Positions 43,963 to 52,861 are shown, counted from the stretch's first letter. The stretch: 64,000 nt of DNA from Brevibacillus reuszeri (GCF_002897295.1 NZ_BEXF01000017.1:62001-126000), one strand, 5' to 3'. Program-made: numbers and translations. The notes: generated by a model from the sequence alone, not told the origin.

Positions 43963-44100
43963 TCAATTGGAGATTCTTTCACAAAGCAATTAAGCAATAT
44001 AGCAACAGATGCAGGAGAAAAGATGGAAGTCTGTAAAATATTCTGTGTAAACTCTCAACCATTAAACTATAGTGAGTCTTAAAAAGGTTGGGAGATATTT

Positions 44101-44549
44101 ATGATCTCAAAAGAGCAAATCAAGCAGTGGATCAAAGCGTAAACCATGTAGTCGGTGGACAACGTACAGTGAGCTCTAAAGGATTTGTTTGCTGAAACGA
44201 TCCAAGAAATGCTCGCGGCTGAGATGGAGTCCTCTCTTGGATACGCCAAGCATGACATGAAAAATAAGCGGACAACAAATAGCCGAAATGGATAAAGCAA
44301 AAAAACGGTCCGTTCCGAGTATGGGAAGTGGACATTCAAGTCCCACGTGATCGTGAGGGAGAATGTGAGCCTGCCTATATGGTTATTGGAATTGACCTTG
44401 AAGGTCATAAAGATGTCCGTGGAATCTGGATTGGAGAAAATGAATCGGCTAATTCTGATGAACATACCCGGTCATACCTGAAGGGGGAAATCCGGGATTT
44501 TTTGTATAATCGTTATCTTGCCCGGTTAAATGAGGGAGGAATAATTTAA
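44101..44549 (+). mobile_element. IS256-type transposase remnant
   Basis: From 44101 the frame reads MISKEQIKQWIKA, then stops, then ALKDLFAETIQEML and LGYAKHDMKNKRTTNSRNG, another stop, a frameshift near 44,325, and VDIQVPRDREGECEP. This is the start of an IS256/mutator-family transposase. It then jumps to AYMVIGIDLEGHKDVRGIWI, which belongs about 80 residues further on, so the first catalytic region is deleted. After IGENESAN the text is unrelated. Inverted terminal repeats are not visible. It lies directly before the Cry-like gene. Confidence 0.75.
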
Positions 44550-44597
44550 CATAAGGAGAAATACTATACATCCATGTAAGAGAGGGGAACAATTATC

Positions 44598-45890
44598 TTG
44601 ATTCATGCTGATACTTGGAATAATAGAATTAAAAGCATTTCAGAGGCAGCTGCAAAAAAGATTCCGTATGTTGGAGCTATTGTTTCATTTGCTATTGGAC
44701 AATTATGGCCAACGGATAAAGCGGATATTTTTAGTCTCATTAAGGATCAGGTAAAGGGATTAGTAGATCAAGCGATATTAAACAAAGAGATGGAGGAACG
44801 GAAGCACGAGATTGAAGGTTTAAATGATACGATGAATCAATATGTGGATGCTGGAAATCATGAAAAAGGCGGCTTTATGACCTCCATGCTTACACAGTTA
44901 AATATTATGCATCATAAACTCACGGAGTCAACTAACTCCATTCATTTAATTCCCCTCACCATCACGATTGCCAATATACACCTCACACTGCTTAGAGAAC
45001 GACTCAGTCACGGCAAGGAAATATATACCGAGGACAATACGACGGTATGGCAAAAGGATTTGACTAAGAGATATCAAGACTATCATAAATTTTTCCTTGA
45101 GATTTACCCGAAATGGAAGACATGGAGAGAAAGTAAAATCGAGATAAAGTGGTATACAGACAAGAACCCGACTACAGTCCCTCCATTTTTTTATTGGGCA
45201 GCTCACGGGTATGCCAAAGATACATTTGCTGCAGAAAAGCCTATCCATTACCGCGATGATTTTAATAGTATTGAAACCACTTTTCAAGGGGTTTGCCAAG
45301 CGATCAAAGAAAGCTGGATGAATGATGCGATTGCGAAAATTGCAGCAAGTATCGCAACAACTTTTACACTCCACCGTTACATACCTGGGCGTGAGGATGA
45401 ACCAGCCATTGTAGATCCAAATCTTGAAACCATTTGGATGGGGCCATATAGTTTATCCATCCTGGGAAATGACAGTAAGGTTTCGTATGCAGTAAATGTA
45501 GAAGACCAACCAGGTGAACTCAAGCAAGTGTACATACGTGAGTACAACTCCATTGACGGTATGCAACTCATTTATACAGATCATTCCGGCAATTTTATCG
45601 GTAATCCAAAGGGGGGAGAGCCTCATTACTTACCTACAACACAGGATAAGTATGTTATAGGCATGAAGATGAGATTCTCTTCAGGAATTATATGTAGACT
45701 GGAAGTTTTATTTTCAGATGGCTCATCTTCTGGAATGCTTGGAAACCGTAAAAATTGGAGCGGAACCGACGTGGATGCAGTTGTAGAGTCTAATTACAAG
45801 CTTGTCTGCGGAGCTTATAAAACGGGAGCTGGACCATCCGGAACAACAGGAATTTCTGTCATAAAGTTAGGATTCAAATATAGTAACTAA
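44598..45890 (+). CDS. Cry domain I-like protein with C-terminal jacalin-like lectin part
   Basis: A TTG start follows AGAGGGG at 11 bases. The 430-residue protein has no signal peptide. Residues about 10-230 resemble the pore-forming helical domain I of three-domain Cry toxins: KKIPYVGAIVSFAIGQLWPT, DQVKGLVDQAI, then LIPLTITIANIHLTLLRE, which corresponds to the central hydrophobic helix. Residues about 275-428 look like a jacalin-type beta-prism: IWMGPYSLSILGNDSKVSYA, IDGMQLIYTDHSG, and LEVLFSDGSSSGMLGNRKNW. Cry domains II and III are absent. Pore-former plus lectin suggests a toxin that binds glycans. The family links are by pattern, so the toxin role is inferred. Confidence 0.65.
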   Translation: MIHADTWNNRIKSISEAAAKKIPYVGAIVSFAIGQLWPTDKADIFSLIKDQVKGLVDQAILNKEMEERKHEIEGLNDTMNQYVDAGNHEKGGFMTSMLTQLNIMHHKLTESTNSIHLIPLTITIANIHLTLLRERLSHGKEIYTEDNTTVWQKDLTKRYQDYHKFFLEIYPKWKTWRESKIEIKWYTDKNPTTVPPFFYWAAHGYAKDTFAAEKPIHYRDDFNSIETTFQGVCQAIKESWMNDAIAKIAASIATTFTLHRYIPGREDEPAIVDPNLETIWMGPYSLSILGNDSKVSYAVNVEDQPGELKQVYIREYNSIDGMQLIYTDHSGNFIGNPKGGEPHYLPTTQDKYVIGMKMRFSSGIICRLEVLFSDGSSSGMLGNRKNWSGTDVDAVVESNYKLVCGAYKTGAGPSGTTGISVIKLGFKYSN

Positions 45891-45933
45891 CGTCTAAATG
45901 ATCGCAAGCTACAAGAAACCCCATATCAAACAT

Positions 45934-45969
45934 AAAAACAGGACTACGTAAACCGTAAGTCTTGTTTTT
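45934..45969 (+). terminator. terminator of the Cry/jacalin-like gene
   Basis: AAAAACAGGACT pairs with AGTCTTGTTTTT (one mispair), loop of about 12 bases, T-rich on the 3' side. Confidence 0.65.
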
Positions 45970-46103
45970 GTGTCATAACGTACCGGATTCTAAAAGATAA
46001 CGCCCTAAACAAGCGAAGTCTCCTTTTGACACCCTCTCATTATCAGAGGAAGCATCGCTTTATTCAGTCATTTGTTGGAGCTTGCGAAGGAGAGCAAAAC
46101 AAA

Positions 46104-46636
46104 ATGGAGCGAAAATTATTAGGTCAAGTTGGCGTAGATTCTGGGCAATTGGTAATCATCGACCCTTGTTACATTGAAAGTGAGTGGCAAGGCAAAGACT
46201 CAGTACTTGGTGTTGATTTTTGGGGTCAAGGCCAAGAGAAGATATTCAGTCTACTAAAAGATGATGGGATTCAATAGAACGTATAGGCGGTAAGTGTAGA
46301 GTCATAACCAAAGATGCAGAAGCATTGATTAAGCGAATTAAATTTCTTCCAGAGGACATGAAACAAAAAATAGTGACTGCTCCTTATACTGATAGTACAT
46401 ATAATAAAGTTTGTGATATCACCTTGACCGATGATCAAGGAGGACAATTAAACTATAAGATGGGCCAGCCGGAATTGGGAGTTGCGTTTAATTCTGGACT
46501 TGGAGATGGAGTATATAATGTCTATGCTACCTATAAAGACGTTGAGGGATGGGGAAAACGCATCGTTAAAGTAGAAATTGAACTATTGGATGACGAGTAT
46601 CTTGAAGATATTAATGAACGCTTTGGAATGAAATGA
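46104..46636 (+). pseudogene. hypothetical gene with one frameshift
   Basis: ATG 46104 opens MERKLLGQVGVDSGQLVIID, PCYIESEW, and stops at 46277. The next frame is open from 46265: IERIGGKCRVITKDAEALIK, and later SGLGDGVYNVYATYKDVEGW, ending at 46636. Joined, they give one protein of about 175 residues with a clear Asp-Pro-Cys and Gly-rich pattern, but I cannot name the family. A single frameshift near 46,260-46,275 is enough. It could also be a sequence error. Confidence 0.5.
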
Positions 46637-46758
46637 AAACAAGATTTCATCAAGAGGGCTTAAATGCAGTTTGAAGGTGTAGACTGGGTAGAACTATCGA
46701 TCTAATTTGAAGTTGTTGAACAAGATTTTACGCGTCGAAAAAAACAAAAGCATCTTCA

Positions 46759-46784
46759 GGGAGCCAACCAGTGGTTCCCTTTTC
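46759..46784 (+). terminator. hairpin terminator
   Basis: GGGAGCCA pairs with TGGTTCCC (one mispair) and TTTTCCTTT follows. Confidence 0.55.
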
Positions 46785-46900
46785 CTTTCCCATGCGATGC
46801 AGGTAAAAGAACTATTTTTCAAAAATTGAAGAAAATGCCACTCCCTCTTTCAGACAACTTTCTTTGCAAAACTCATATGTTATGGCAGGAGGTGGTCCGA

Positions 46901-47005
46901 TTGGCTAATAGGTGCCTTTGTCGGGGAAGTAGATGCACGATTTTTTGCAGGTGTGGATGTCGGAGAAGAAGCAAGTCAGCAATAGCGAGAGCAAAAAACG
47001 TGTAA
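46901..47005 (+). CDS. possible Cys/Arg-rich small peptide, 34 aa
   Basis: A TTG 9 bases after GGAGGTGG gives MANRCLCRGSRCTIFCRCGC, then RRRSKSAIARAKNV. Six Cys and nine Arg in 34 residues is unusual. The ribosome binding site is good, but a competing frame over the same bases (WLIGAFVGEVDARFFAGVDV) also reads well, so the true coding frame is unsettled. Confidence 0.2.
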   Translation: MANRCLCRGSRCTIFCRCGCRRRSKSAIARAKNV

Positions 47006-47020
47006 TCACAGGAGGTAGGG

Positions 47021-47485
47021 ATGCTCTTTCTGAACATGGTATTTCTCATTTTGTTAACAGCAAGCAGCATGCTGTATACCTTTAAAAATCGGTCTGAGCT
47101 GGCTTGCATGGATGGCATGATATTCGCAATGGTGCTTGGTGCCATGTCTAGTATCTCTCTCGGATTGAATATACAAGTGTATCTCGTAAACGACTTGGGG
47201 CTCGCTACAATCCTTGCTGTTTTAATAGGGATATCCGTTGGGTTTGTTACAGGAAAATGGGTTTCTCTCACAGCATCCATTGAAGGAGTGATGGCAGGAA
47301 TCATGGGCGGAATGATGTCACCCATGCTCGGGGCTATGTTAGGTCATCCTATGACCCTCATCTGGTTTCTTGACTTTGCTTATATTCTCGTTCTGATCCT
47401 GCTTGTTCATTTGGCAAAAGAGGCGAGGCAGGCATTTCTGGAAGAACAACTAGAAGCGGGGAAAAACCAAAGTGCTCCACATTGA
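47021..47485 (+). CDS. membrane protein, 154 aa
   Basis: CAGGAGGTAGGG precedes the ATG. Four membrane segments are visible: LFLNMVFLILLTASSMLYTF, GMIFAMVLGAMSSISLGL, LGLATILAVLIGISVGFVTG, and IWFLDFAYILVLILLVHLA. A Gly/Met-rich stretch (EGVMAGIMGGMMSPMLGAML) lies between the third and fourth. The last 20 residues are charged and cytoplasmic. Function unknown. The gene ends before a bidirectional terminator. Confidence 0.65.
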   Translation: MLFLNMVFLILLTASSMLYTFKNRSELACMDGMIFAMVLGAMSSISLGLNIQVYLVNDLGLATILAVLIGISVGFVTGKWVSLTASIEGVMAGIMGGMMSPMLGAMLGHPMTLIWFLDFAYILVLILLVHLAKEARQAFLEEQLEAGKNQSAPH

Positions 47486-47534
47486 AGCCTCCGATACTTC
47501 CATATTATCTTTACCCAGTTTTTCTCATGCAAAA

Positions 47535-47554
47535 GGGAGAGCATTCACTCTCCC
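47535..47554. terminator. bidirectional terminator between convergent genes
   Basis: GGGAGAG pairs with CTCTCCC around a 6-base loop, with A residues before and T residues after. Confidence 0.65.
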
Positions 47555-47570
47555 TTTAGGTCATCCAGTC

Positions 47571-47870
47571 CTATTTCCTTTTAAAAATACTCGTTCCTTG
47601 CAATACCCGATACGTTTTAAAGATTTCTTTGGCGATTTGTACATTTCCCACAACCGCACCCAAGTCTATGTCTGCTATGCTAGGAAGCTGAAACAATGAG
47701 GGTCTCCGCGGTCTCTTTTTTCTCTGCGTTTTCATCCATTCCTGATGATACTGCTCCAATGCTGCCGGCTCTCTTTTCAGCAGTCGTCTGGAGACGTTGT
47801 TCTGCTTGAGCCATTGCATAAATTCTGGCGTGAAACGATCCTGGCTTGTGATTGGTTGTTGTTTTCTCAA
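47571..47870 (-). CDS. hypothetical protein, 99 aa
   Basis: A TTG start lies 7 bases after AAAGGAGGAACG on the minus strand, a strong site. The protein is basic and starts MRKQQPITSQDRFTPEFMQW, then LKQNNVSRRLLKREPAALEQ. A hydrophobic-helical part (PSIADIDLGAVVGNVQIAKE) follows. I have seen similar short genes in Brevibacillus-type genomes without an assigned role. It is convergent with the membrane protein gene. Confidence 0.6.
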   Translation of the reverse strand: MRKQQPITSQDRFTPEFMQWLKQNNVSRRLLKREPAALEQYHQEWMKTQRKKRPRRPSLFQLPSIADIDLGAVVGNVQIAKEIFKTYRVLQGTSIFKRK

Positions 47871-48149
47871 AGACGTTCCTCCTTTCCCTACATGATCCTA
47901 ACGAGCAGAAGGAACTTGGCTTCTCCTTAACAGATACACTAAAAGTACTATATGTCATTCGGACTACGTTTGCTTGTACGGTTGCCTACCAATGATATAC
48001 AGGATGATGATCGAACCTAGGGACTTGCCAGGAATAGAATCGGTCACGCTAACTGGCTGTCGACATAAAAAATGGATGCTCCCTCCGCCTTGTTTATTCT
48101 ACGTTGATTGGGATCTGATAAACTATTTCTGCCCATTGTAAGTTTCAGC
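47871..48149. other. non-coding stretch
   Basis: No gene with a ribosome binding site is seen. The only structure noticed is the possible intron fragment that begins just after it. Confidence 0.3.
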
Positions 48150-48245
48150 GAAAGGAGACCTTTTAATCTGTTGGTGGAACGCCGTATGCGATGAAAGTCG
48201 CCTGTACGGTGTAGTCTCGTTATAAGACCGAGAGATAGAGAGGGA
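48150..48245 (+). mobile_element. possible group II intron fragment
   Basis: The sequence GGAACGCCGTATGCGATGAA, then AGTCGCCTGTACGGTGTAG resembles the conserved stem found near the intron-encoded protein gene in bacterial group II introns (GAGCCGTATGCGATGAAAGT in many of them). No reverse transcriptase coding is present. If correct, this is a short relic of a deleted intron. Confidence 0.4.
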
Positions 48246-48248
48246 TAA

Positions 48249-48632
48249 GACGAGAATAGCGATGTTGATATTGAATTTTCACCAAATAATTCAGCGCCTG
48301 CTAACTCCTATGGGGTATTTTCCATAAGTGGTGGTGATTTAAAATTTAGCAGTAATGCAATTGGTGTTAGTGCGGGGGAATCGGTACCGAGTGGTAGTTC
48401 CATACGCGATAACCTTGTGGTAGAAAAATCAAGGGCAGGAATAAATGTCTTTAATATCTTGTCTCCAAACCCAACTGTTTTCTTGATCTATGCTTCAGGT
48501 TTGACTGCGGTCGTGGGTGATACCGTAACGCTTGACTTAAATCAATTTCAAGATAGTGATGGAGACGTCCTTTCTGGTAAGCTTGTGATCACGTTCGACG
48601 GTATGAATTGGGTTTCTAGTATTACAAACTAA
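48249..48632 (+). pseudogene. 3' part of a truncated gene, 127 codons
   Basis: The frame is open from 48249 (after a TAA) without a start codon near a binding site: DVDIEFSPNNSAPANSYGVF, then GGDLKFSSNAIGVSAGESVP, and later VVGDTVTLDLNQFQDSDGDV. Ser, Asn and Gly are abundant and Cys absent, like a secreted or particle-surface beta protein. Only GTG 48417 could start a shorter form, and it lacks a site. The 5' part was probably lost at the junction with the intron-like fragment. Confidence 0.5.
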
Positions 48633-48640
48633 CTTTTATG

Positions 48641-48671
48641 CTGCCTCACCATATTTTGGTGGGGCTTTTTC
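48641..48671 (+). terminator. terminator of the truncated gene
   Basis: CCTCACCA pairs with TGGTGGGG (one wobble) around a 5-base loop, followed by CTTTTTC. Confidence 0.7.
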
Positions 48672-48823
48672 TTTGAAGCGGCGGAGATGTGAGTTGCACT
48701 AACTCAATATAGAAACCACATAAATTTACTTCAGGGGTCGTTTGGGGCGAGATTGAGACGACATCCCACCATTAACCTGCCTGCATGCGCGTGGTATAAT
48801 TTGGTAAAAGTGAGGTGTGCGCT

Positions 48824-48967
48824 ATGAAACGGTCTTTGTACATACTCGTAGTGTTGGCGATCCTAACGGGATGCAGAGAGTTCAAGGACACGAACGGAAA
48901 TTTGGATTCTATACCGGACAGTGTCAAGAAAAGTATAGAGGAAGGGAACGTCCCTCCAAAGTCTTAA
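48824..48967 (+). CDS. small lipoprotein, 47 aa
   Basis: GTGAGGTG precedes the ATG at 48824. The signal KRSLYILVVLAILTGC has a good lipobox (LTGC, Cys17). The mature part is only 30 residues, acidic-polar (REFKDTNGNLDSIPDSVKKS). The family is unknown. A second mini-lipoprotein gene with the same MKR start follows at 49054. Confidence 0.55.
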   Translation: MKRSLYILVVLAILTGCREFKDTNGNLDSIPDSVKKSIEEGNVPPKS

Positions 48968-49053
48968 ACACCCGCACCGAGTGAAGACACAGGTCCGTGA
49001 TTAACTGCGCCATCTATTGTATAACTAGGTAATTTCAGCGAATGGGGGTTGCC

Positions 49054-49164
49054 ATGAAACGGTTTACGTTATCATTATTCGTTATTGTCTTAATCGCGGC
49101 ATTAGTCGGATGTTCGCCGAAGGGTGATCCAATTGATGAGAGATCTACAGAGATTATGATGTGA
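49054..49164 (+). CDS. mini-lipoprotein, 36 aa, tail fused to foreign DNA
   Basis: The text MKRFTLSLFVIVLIAALVGC with lipobox LVGC follows GGGGG. After about residue 27 the DNA changes into sequence homologous to the 3' end of the macrodomain gene at 52406 (see findings), read in another frame. So the original lipoprotein gene was probably cut, and the present stop comes from the joined DNA. Confidence 0.45.
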   Translation: MKRFTLSLFVIVLIAALVGCSPKGDPIDERSTEIMM

Positions 49165-49184
49165 CTTTTTATTAGCTATATTAA

Positions 49185-49535
49185 TTGGATTTGGAGGAGA
49201 AGGAAATCAAAATATTATTCATTTGCAGCAGAAATAAATGGCGCAGTTTAACAGCCCAGAAAATTTTCCATGGTGTTAATAACTCTGACGTTAGATCTGC
49301 TGGTACCGAGGAGAATGCACGAATAAAAGTTACCATTGGTCATATTGGTTGGGCTGACGTGATCTTTGTAATGGAGAAAAAGCATGTTAGAAGATTAAAA
49401 GATAAATTTGGAGTAAACCTTTCGAAGAAAAAGGTCATTTGCCTTGGTATTCCTGATGATTATGAATATATGGACGGGGACTTAATTGAAATACTAAAGT
49501 CAAGAGTGTCTGAATACATCGATGTTCCAGAATAA
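49185..49535 (+). CDS. low-molecular-weight protein tyrosine phosphatase-like protein
   Basis: The frame can start at TTG 49185 or TTG 49191, neither with its own site; the GGAGGAG at 49,193 would serve a non-standard start around codon 8. The 116-residue product has the shortened phosphatase pattern IKILFICSRNKWRSLTAQKI, in which Cys and Arg of the C(X)5R loop are present (CSRNKWR). The Asp loop near the end is weak. It belongs to the short LMW-PTP-like family often called predicted phosphatase. The 5' region is homologous to DNA after the macrodomain gene. Confidence 0.6.
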   Translation: MDLEEKEIKILFICSRNKWRSLTAQKIFHGVNNSDVRSAGTEENARIKVTIGHIGWADVIFVMEKKHVRRLKDKFGVNLSKKKVICLGIPDDYEYMDGDLIEILKSRVSEYIDVPE

Positions 49536-49677
49536 ATCAGCTTCTTGTAGCCCTCGACTTACAAGATTCTCCTAGTAGCATTTTAAAATAATTAGTCAAA
49601 TAGTCTTAGCAACCTTGTGGCATCATTTTCCGTCAAGAGATGCGTAACAGCCATAATACAACTTCTAAGGAGAATGC

Positions 49678-50547
49678 ATGATGAAAAAATTGGTGTCCGC
49701 ATCTTTGGTTCTTGCCCTACTAACGAGTGCAGTTCCTGCTGCTTTAGCAAAAGAGGGTGGAGACGGAAATGGTAAAGGAAATGCAAAAGTAGAAGTATCT
49801 GAGAAAACGGCGAAAGAAGAAAAGACAACAGATACTGTACAAGACACTGCAGAAAACAATCCTTCTTCAGCCAAATCTGTCCTAGACAATGTGAAAACGA
49901 AAAAAGAACTGATTGAGCTGCGTCAGGAATTGAAGCACTCGACCGAGATTACTAGCGAACAGAAAGCAAAATACGAAGCCCTAGTATCCGAGTTAGAAAA
50001 ACAAGCGGACATCCCTCAATCCCTAGAAGTGCAACTCGAACTAGTAGAGCGTTACTATAATAAGACTGACCGCTCATCTGTCGTCAAGCTGGGCAAACTG
50101 CTGAAAGCATCTGGCAGTACCGAGATCACCACACTCTTGGATGGGAAGGTTCTCGTGATGGAGGAAAAACCTTTCGTGCAGGGTGGTAGAGCTCTCGTTC
50201 CGATTCGAGCAATCAGTTCCGCGCTGAAAGCGGAAGTGACCTGGGATCCGAAAACAAGCTCAGCTTTGATCACTCGTGGCGATGACTCTATTACACTATA
50301 CCTGAATAAAAAAGAAGCAACTGTGAATGGAAAAACTGTCGCTCTTGAGATCGCTCCGGTCCTCAAAAACGGTCGCCTGTTCCTGCCGCTGCGGTTTGTC
50401 AGTGAACAATTGAAAGCAGAAGTGAATTGGCAGGAAGAAGGCAAAATTGTCTTGATTGACGATTTGCTCAAGGACACGGATGAGGAAAAAACCGAAGCAA
50501 ATATCGACGAAGAGACCGAATCCACTTCGAATGAAACCCAATCTTAA
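49678..50547 (+). CDS. exported stalk protein with copper-amine-oxidase-like domain
   Basis: AAGGAG lies 8 bases before ATG 49678 (the following ATG 49681 is also possible). The signal peptide KKLVSASLVLALLTSAVPAALA ends near residue 25. A charged linker and coiled helix (about 30-135) come next. The copper amine oxidase N-terminal-like repeat follows: FVQGGRALVPIRAISSALKA, EVTWDPKTSSALI, then NGRLFLPLRFVSEQLKAEVN. The C-terminal 30 residues are acidic. Despite the name, this domain does not bind copper in stand-alone proteins; it is common on Paenibacillaceae cell surfaces. Confidence 0.8.
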   Translation: MMKKLVSASLVLALLTSAVPAALAKEGGDGNGKGNAKVEVSEKTAKEEKTTDTVQDTAENNPSSAKSVLDNVKTKKELIELRQELKHSTEITSEQKAKYEALVSELEKQADIPQSLEVQLELVERYYNKTDRSSVVKLGKLLKASGSTEITTLLDGKVLVMEEKPFVQGGRALVPIRAISSALKAEVTWDPKTSSALITRGDDSITLYLNKKEATVNGKTVALEIAPVLKNGRLFLPLRFVSEQLKAEVNWQEEGKIVLIDDLLKDTDEEKTEANIDEETESTSNETQS

Positions 50548-50555
50548 GTTTTATA

Positions 50556-50580
50556 ACCCTCGCTGCGGCGGGGGTATTTA
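50556..50580 (+). terminator. terminator of the stalk protein gene
   Basis: ACCCTCGC pairs with GCGGGGGT (two imperfect pairs) and is followed by ATTTATTTT. Confidence 0.5.
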
Positions 50581-50711
50581 TTTTGCGGTTAGGATGAATG
50601 ACATGGAACCGCTAAGTTTTTGTGCTTCTGTTGCTTGTGATATATCCCTTTCATAGAAAACAGGCCATACATAAAGTATAAAGATGAAGTTGAAAAAAGA
50701 GGTGTCAGGCC

Positions 50712-52028
50712 GTGGGGAATGAAAAGAAAACGCAAAGCAACGATATCAGGATTGAAAAGCTATGTGTGGATGAAGTGGAGATTAAAGCTGAAAAAGTAGA
50801 GATAAAAGCTGAAAAGGTAGTGGGGCCATCTGGATCGTCCAGCTCGCCTTGTCCCGATGAGATCTGTTTTAAAGATTTGAGGAGGAAGCTGAGGAAATTA
50901 GAAGGCCAGTTTATTTCAGTCACGATCTCTGGATGTTGTGATATCATCCAAGGAACCATTTTCCGTGTTGACGAAGGAAGCTTGATTCTCAATAGTGGAC
51001 TCGGTACACGTATTATCCCGATCTGTAAGATTAGTTCAATTGACGCTTGCAGTGTATTGGCTTATGTGACAAATTCGGGGACTCTTGAAGCTCTTGGTAA
51101 TACGGTCTCTGTCATTAATACAGCAACTGATACCGTAATTGCTACCGTAACTGTAGGAAATGCACCTATTGGAGCAGCGATTACGCCAAATGGAAGAAGA
51201 GTGTATGTGCCCAATCAGTTTGACGGAACGGTATCCGTCATTGATACGGCAACCAATACTTCCATTGCTACGATCCCTGTGGGAATTCGTCCTCTCTTAG
51301 TGGCAATTACTGCTGACGGAACTAGGGCGTATGTGACAAATGCCGGTACTGTGGGCGTCCTAGACAAGTCCATCTCAGTCATCGATACCACAACGAATAC
51401 GGTAGTCGCCACGATAACGGAGGGAGTCGGGATTTTTCCATTCGGAATTGCCATCGGCAATACACCAGCCGGGCCAAGGGCATATGTGGCGAATACGATT
51501 AATGGCACGGTCTCCATTATCGATGTGAACCCAGCTTCTCCAACATTCAATACGATTATCGCAACCATCACAGTTGGGAATGGACCAATTGATGTTGCAA
51601 TTACACCGGACGGGACAAGTGTTTTTGTAACGAATTCAGGAGACGGCACTGTCTCGACAATTGACACTGCAACCAATACAGTCATAACAGTCACGGTAGG
51701 AGCTGGACCTGCAGGTGTAGGGATTGGGAATACTCCAGAAGGGACAAGAGCCTATGTATTGAATTCAGAAGATGATTCCATCTCTGTCATCGATGCGAGT
51801 CCGAACTCTCCAACATTCAATACCGTCATTGCAACCATTACGAAGGGCGTTGGGGATTCTCCCAGTGATGCAGCGTTAACTCCTGACGGAAGAAAGGTTT
51901 ACGTACCGAATAATCTATCTAACAACGTTTCAGTCATCGATACGGCAACCAATACAATTATCACTACAGTACCAGTAGGGAATAACCCCAATTTAGTCGC
52001 GGTTGGAAGAGTTTGTAGCCAGCTATAA
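50712..52028 (+). CDS. YVTN beta-propeller repeat protein with a spore-type head domain
   Basis: GTG 50712 follows AAAGAGGTG. In 438 residues there is a charged start with the repeat EIKAEKVEIKAEKV. A small domain follows (LRKLEGQFISVTISGCCDII, then ICKISSIDACSV), like the Sm-like head of spore surface proteins. Seven or eight YVTN repeats then fill about 120-435 (AYVTNSG..; VYVPNQFDGTVSVIDTATNT; TVGNAPIGAAITPNG). These form a beta-propeller. No signal peptide is present, which fits a spore coat or exosporium protein made in the mother cell. Substrate unknown. Confidence 0.8.
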   Translation: MGNEKKTQSNDIRIEKLCVDEVEIKAEKVEIKAEKVVGPSGSSSSPCPDEICFKDLRRKLRKLEGQFISVTISGCCDIIQGTIFRVDEGSLILNSGLGTRIIPICKISSIDACSVLAYVTNSGTLEALGNTVSVINTATDTVIATVTVGNAPIGAAITPNGRRVYVPNQFDGTVSVIDTATNTSIATIPVGIRPLLVAITADGTRAYVTNAGTVGVLDKSISVIDTTTNTVVATITEGVGIFPFGIAIGNTPAGPRAYVANTINGTVSIIDVNPASPTFNTIIATITVGNGPIDVAITPDGTSVFVTNSGDGTVSTIDTATNTVITVTVGAGPAGVGIGNTPEGTRAYVLNSEDDSISVIDASPNSPTFNTVIATITKGVGDSPSDAALTPDGRKVYVPNNLSNNVSVIDTATNTIITTVPVGNNPNLVAVGRVCSQL

Positions 52029-52078
52029 TTAGTTAGATGGAAAAAAGTATGTGCTGAATGCATTTGAGAATAAAATAG

Positions 52079-52110
52079 CCCGTCTCTAGTATGAAAGAGA
52101 CGGGTTTTTT
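52079..52110 (+). terminator. terminator of the YVTN gene
   Basis: CCCGTCTC pairs with GAGACGGG around a 10-base loop, followed by six T residues. Confidence 0.8.
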
Positions 52111-52405
52111 GAATTTAATCCCTTTGTCTAGGCGTTAGTTTGGTTATATCAACTATTGAGCATTGTCTTCGAAAACTAAAGCAGGTTATCGCGCTTCATA
52201 GAAAAGTAAAGCGAAGACTAGGAATAAGTGAGTTATAATCTAGTATTTATTTTATAATAACATTACTCTTCTTAGTTTTTTCTCGCGGATGCTGAAATTA
52301 AGTCCTTTCTTTAATGAAATTCACCAGTTCGTTTGATTTGTAAGTGGAGTGAATCTATAGTGGAGTACAAGCTCAAGGGGATTGTAGAGAGAAGGAGGTC
52401 CAGGA

Positions 52406-52861
52406 ATGGCTGTAAGAATAGTAAATGGTGATCTACTCAGTGCAACCGAAGATATTATTGGACATCAAGTCAATTGCAAAGGTGTTATGGGAAGTGGGGT
52501 AGCTAAATTAATCCGGGAGAAGCATCCAGAAGCATATGATTTATACAAAAACAAATGCAATGGTATTTTGGATAAAATTCAACTGCTAGGTGAATGTCAG
52601 TTGGTTCAATGCGCGGAAGGTAAAATTGTTGCTAATCTATTTGGGCAGTTTAAATATGGTCGTGGAAAAGAGCAATATACTGATTACTTAGCACTAGAAA
52701 GAGCATTGATCGAACTAAAAAATAGGGCTATGAAAACGAACTTAAGCATTGCTCTACCTTTTAATATTGGCTGCGGTCTAGCGAATGGTTCTTGGGATGT
52801 TGTCAGCAAGAGGATTGAAGAGATCTATAGCGATTATGATGTGACTTTGTATAAGCTATAA
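52406..52861 (+). CDS. macrodomain ADP-ribose-processing protein
   Basis: GAAGGAGGTCCAGGA precedes the ATG. The 151-residue protein is one macrodomain: AVRIVNGDLLSATEDIIGHQ, VNCKGVMGSGVAKLIREKHP, then IALPFNIGCGLANGSWDVVS. This pattern is closest to the ALC1-like class that binds ADP-ribose or removes it from carboxylates or nucleic acids. Its 3' end has a partial copy at 49,130-49,185. After the stop, the first codons of a phosphatase-like gene survive (EKEIKLLF) before the LysR gene. The 295 bases upstream (52,111-52,405) hold no other gene. Confidence 0.8.
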   Translation: MAVRIVNGDLLSATEDIIGHQVNCKGVMGSGVAKLIREKHPEAYDLYKNKCNGILDKIQLLGECQLVQCAEGKIVANLFGQFKYGRGKEQYTDYLALERALIELKNRAMKTNLSIALPFNIGCGLANGSWDVVSKRIEEIYSDYDVTLYKL

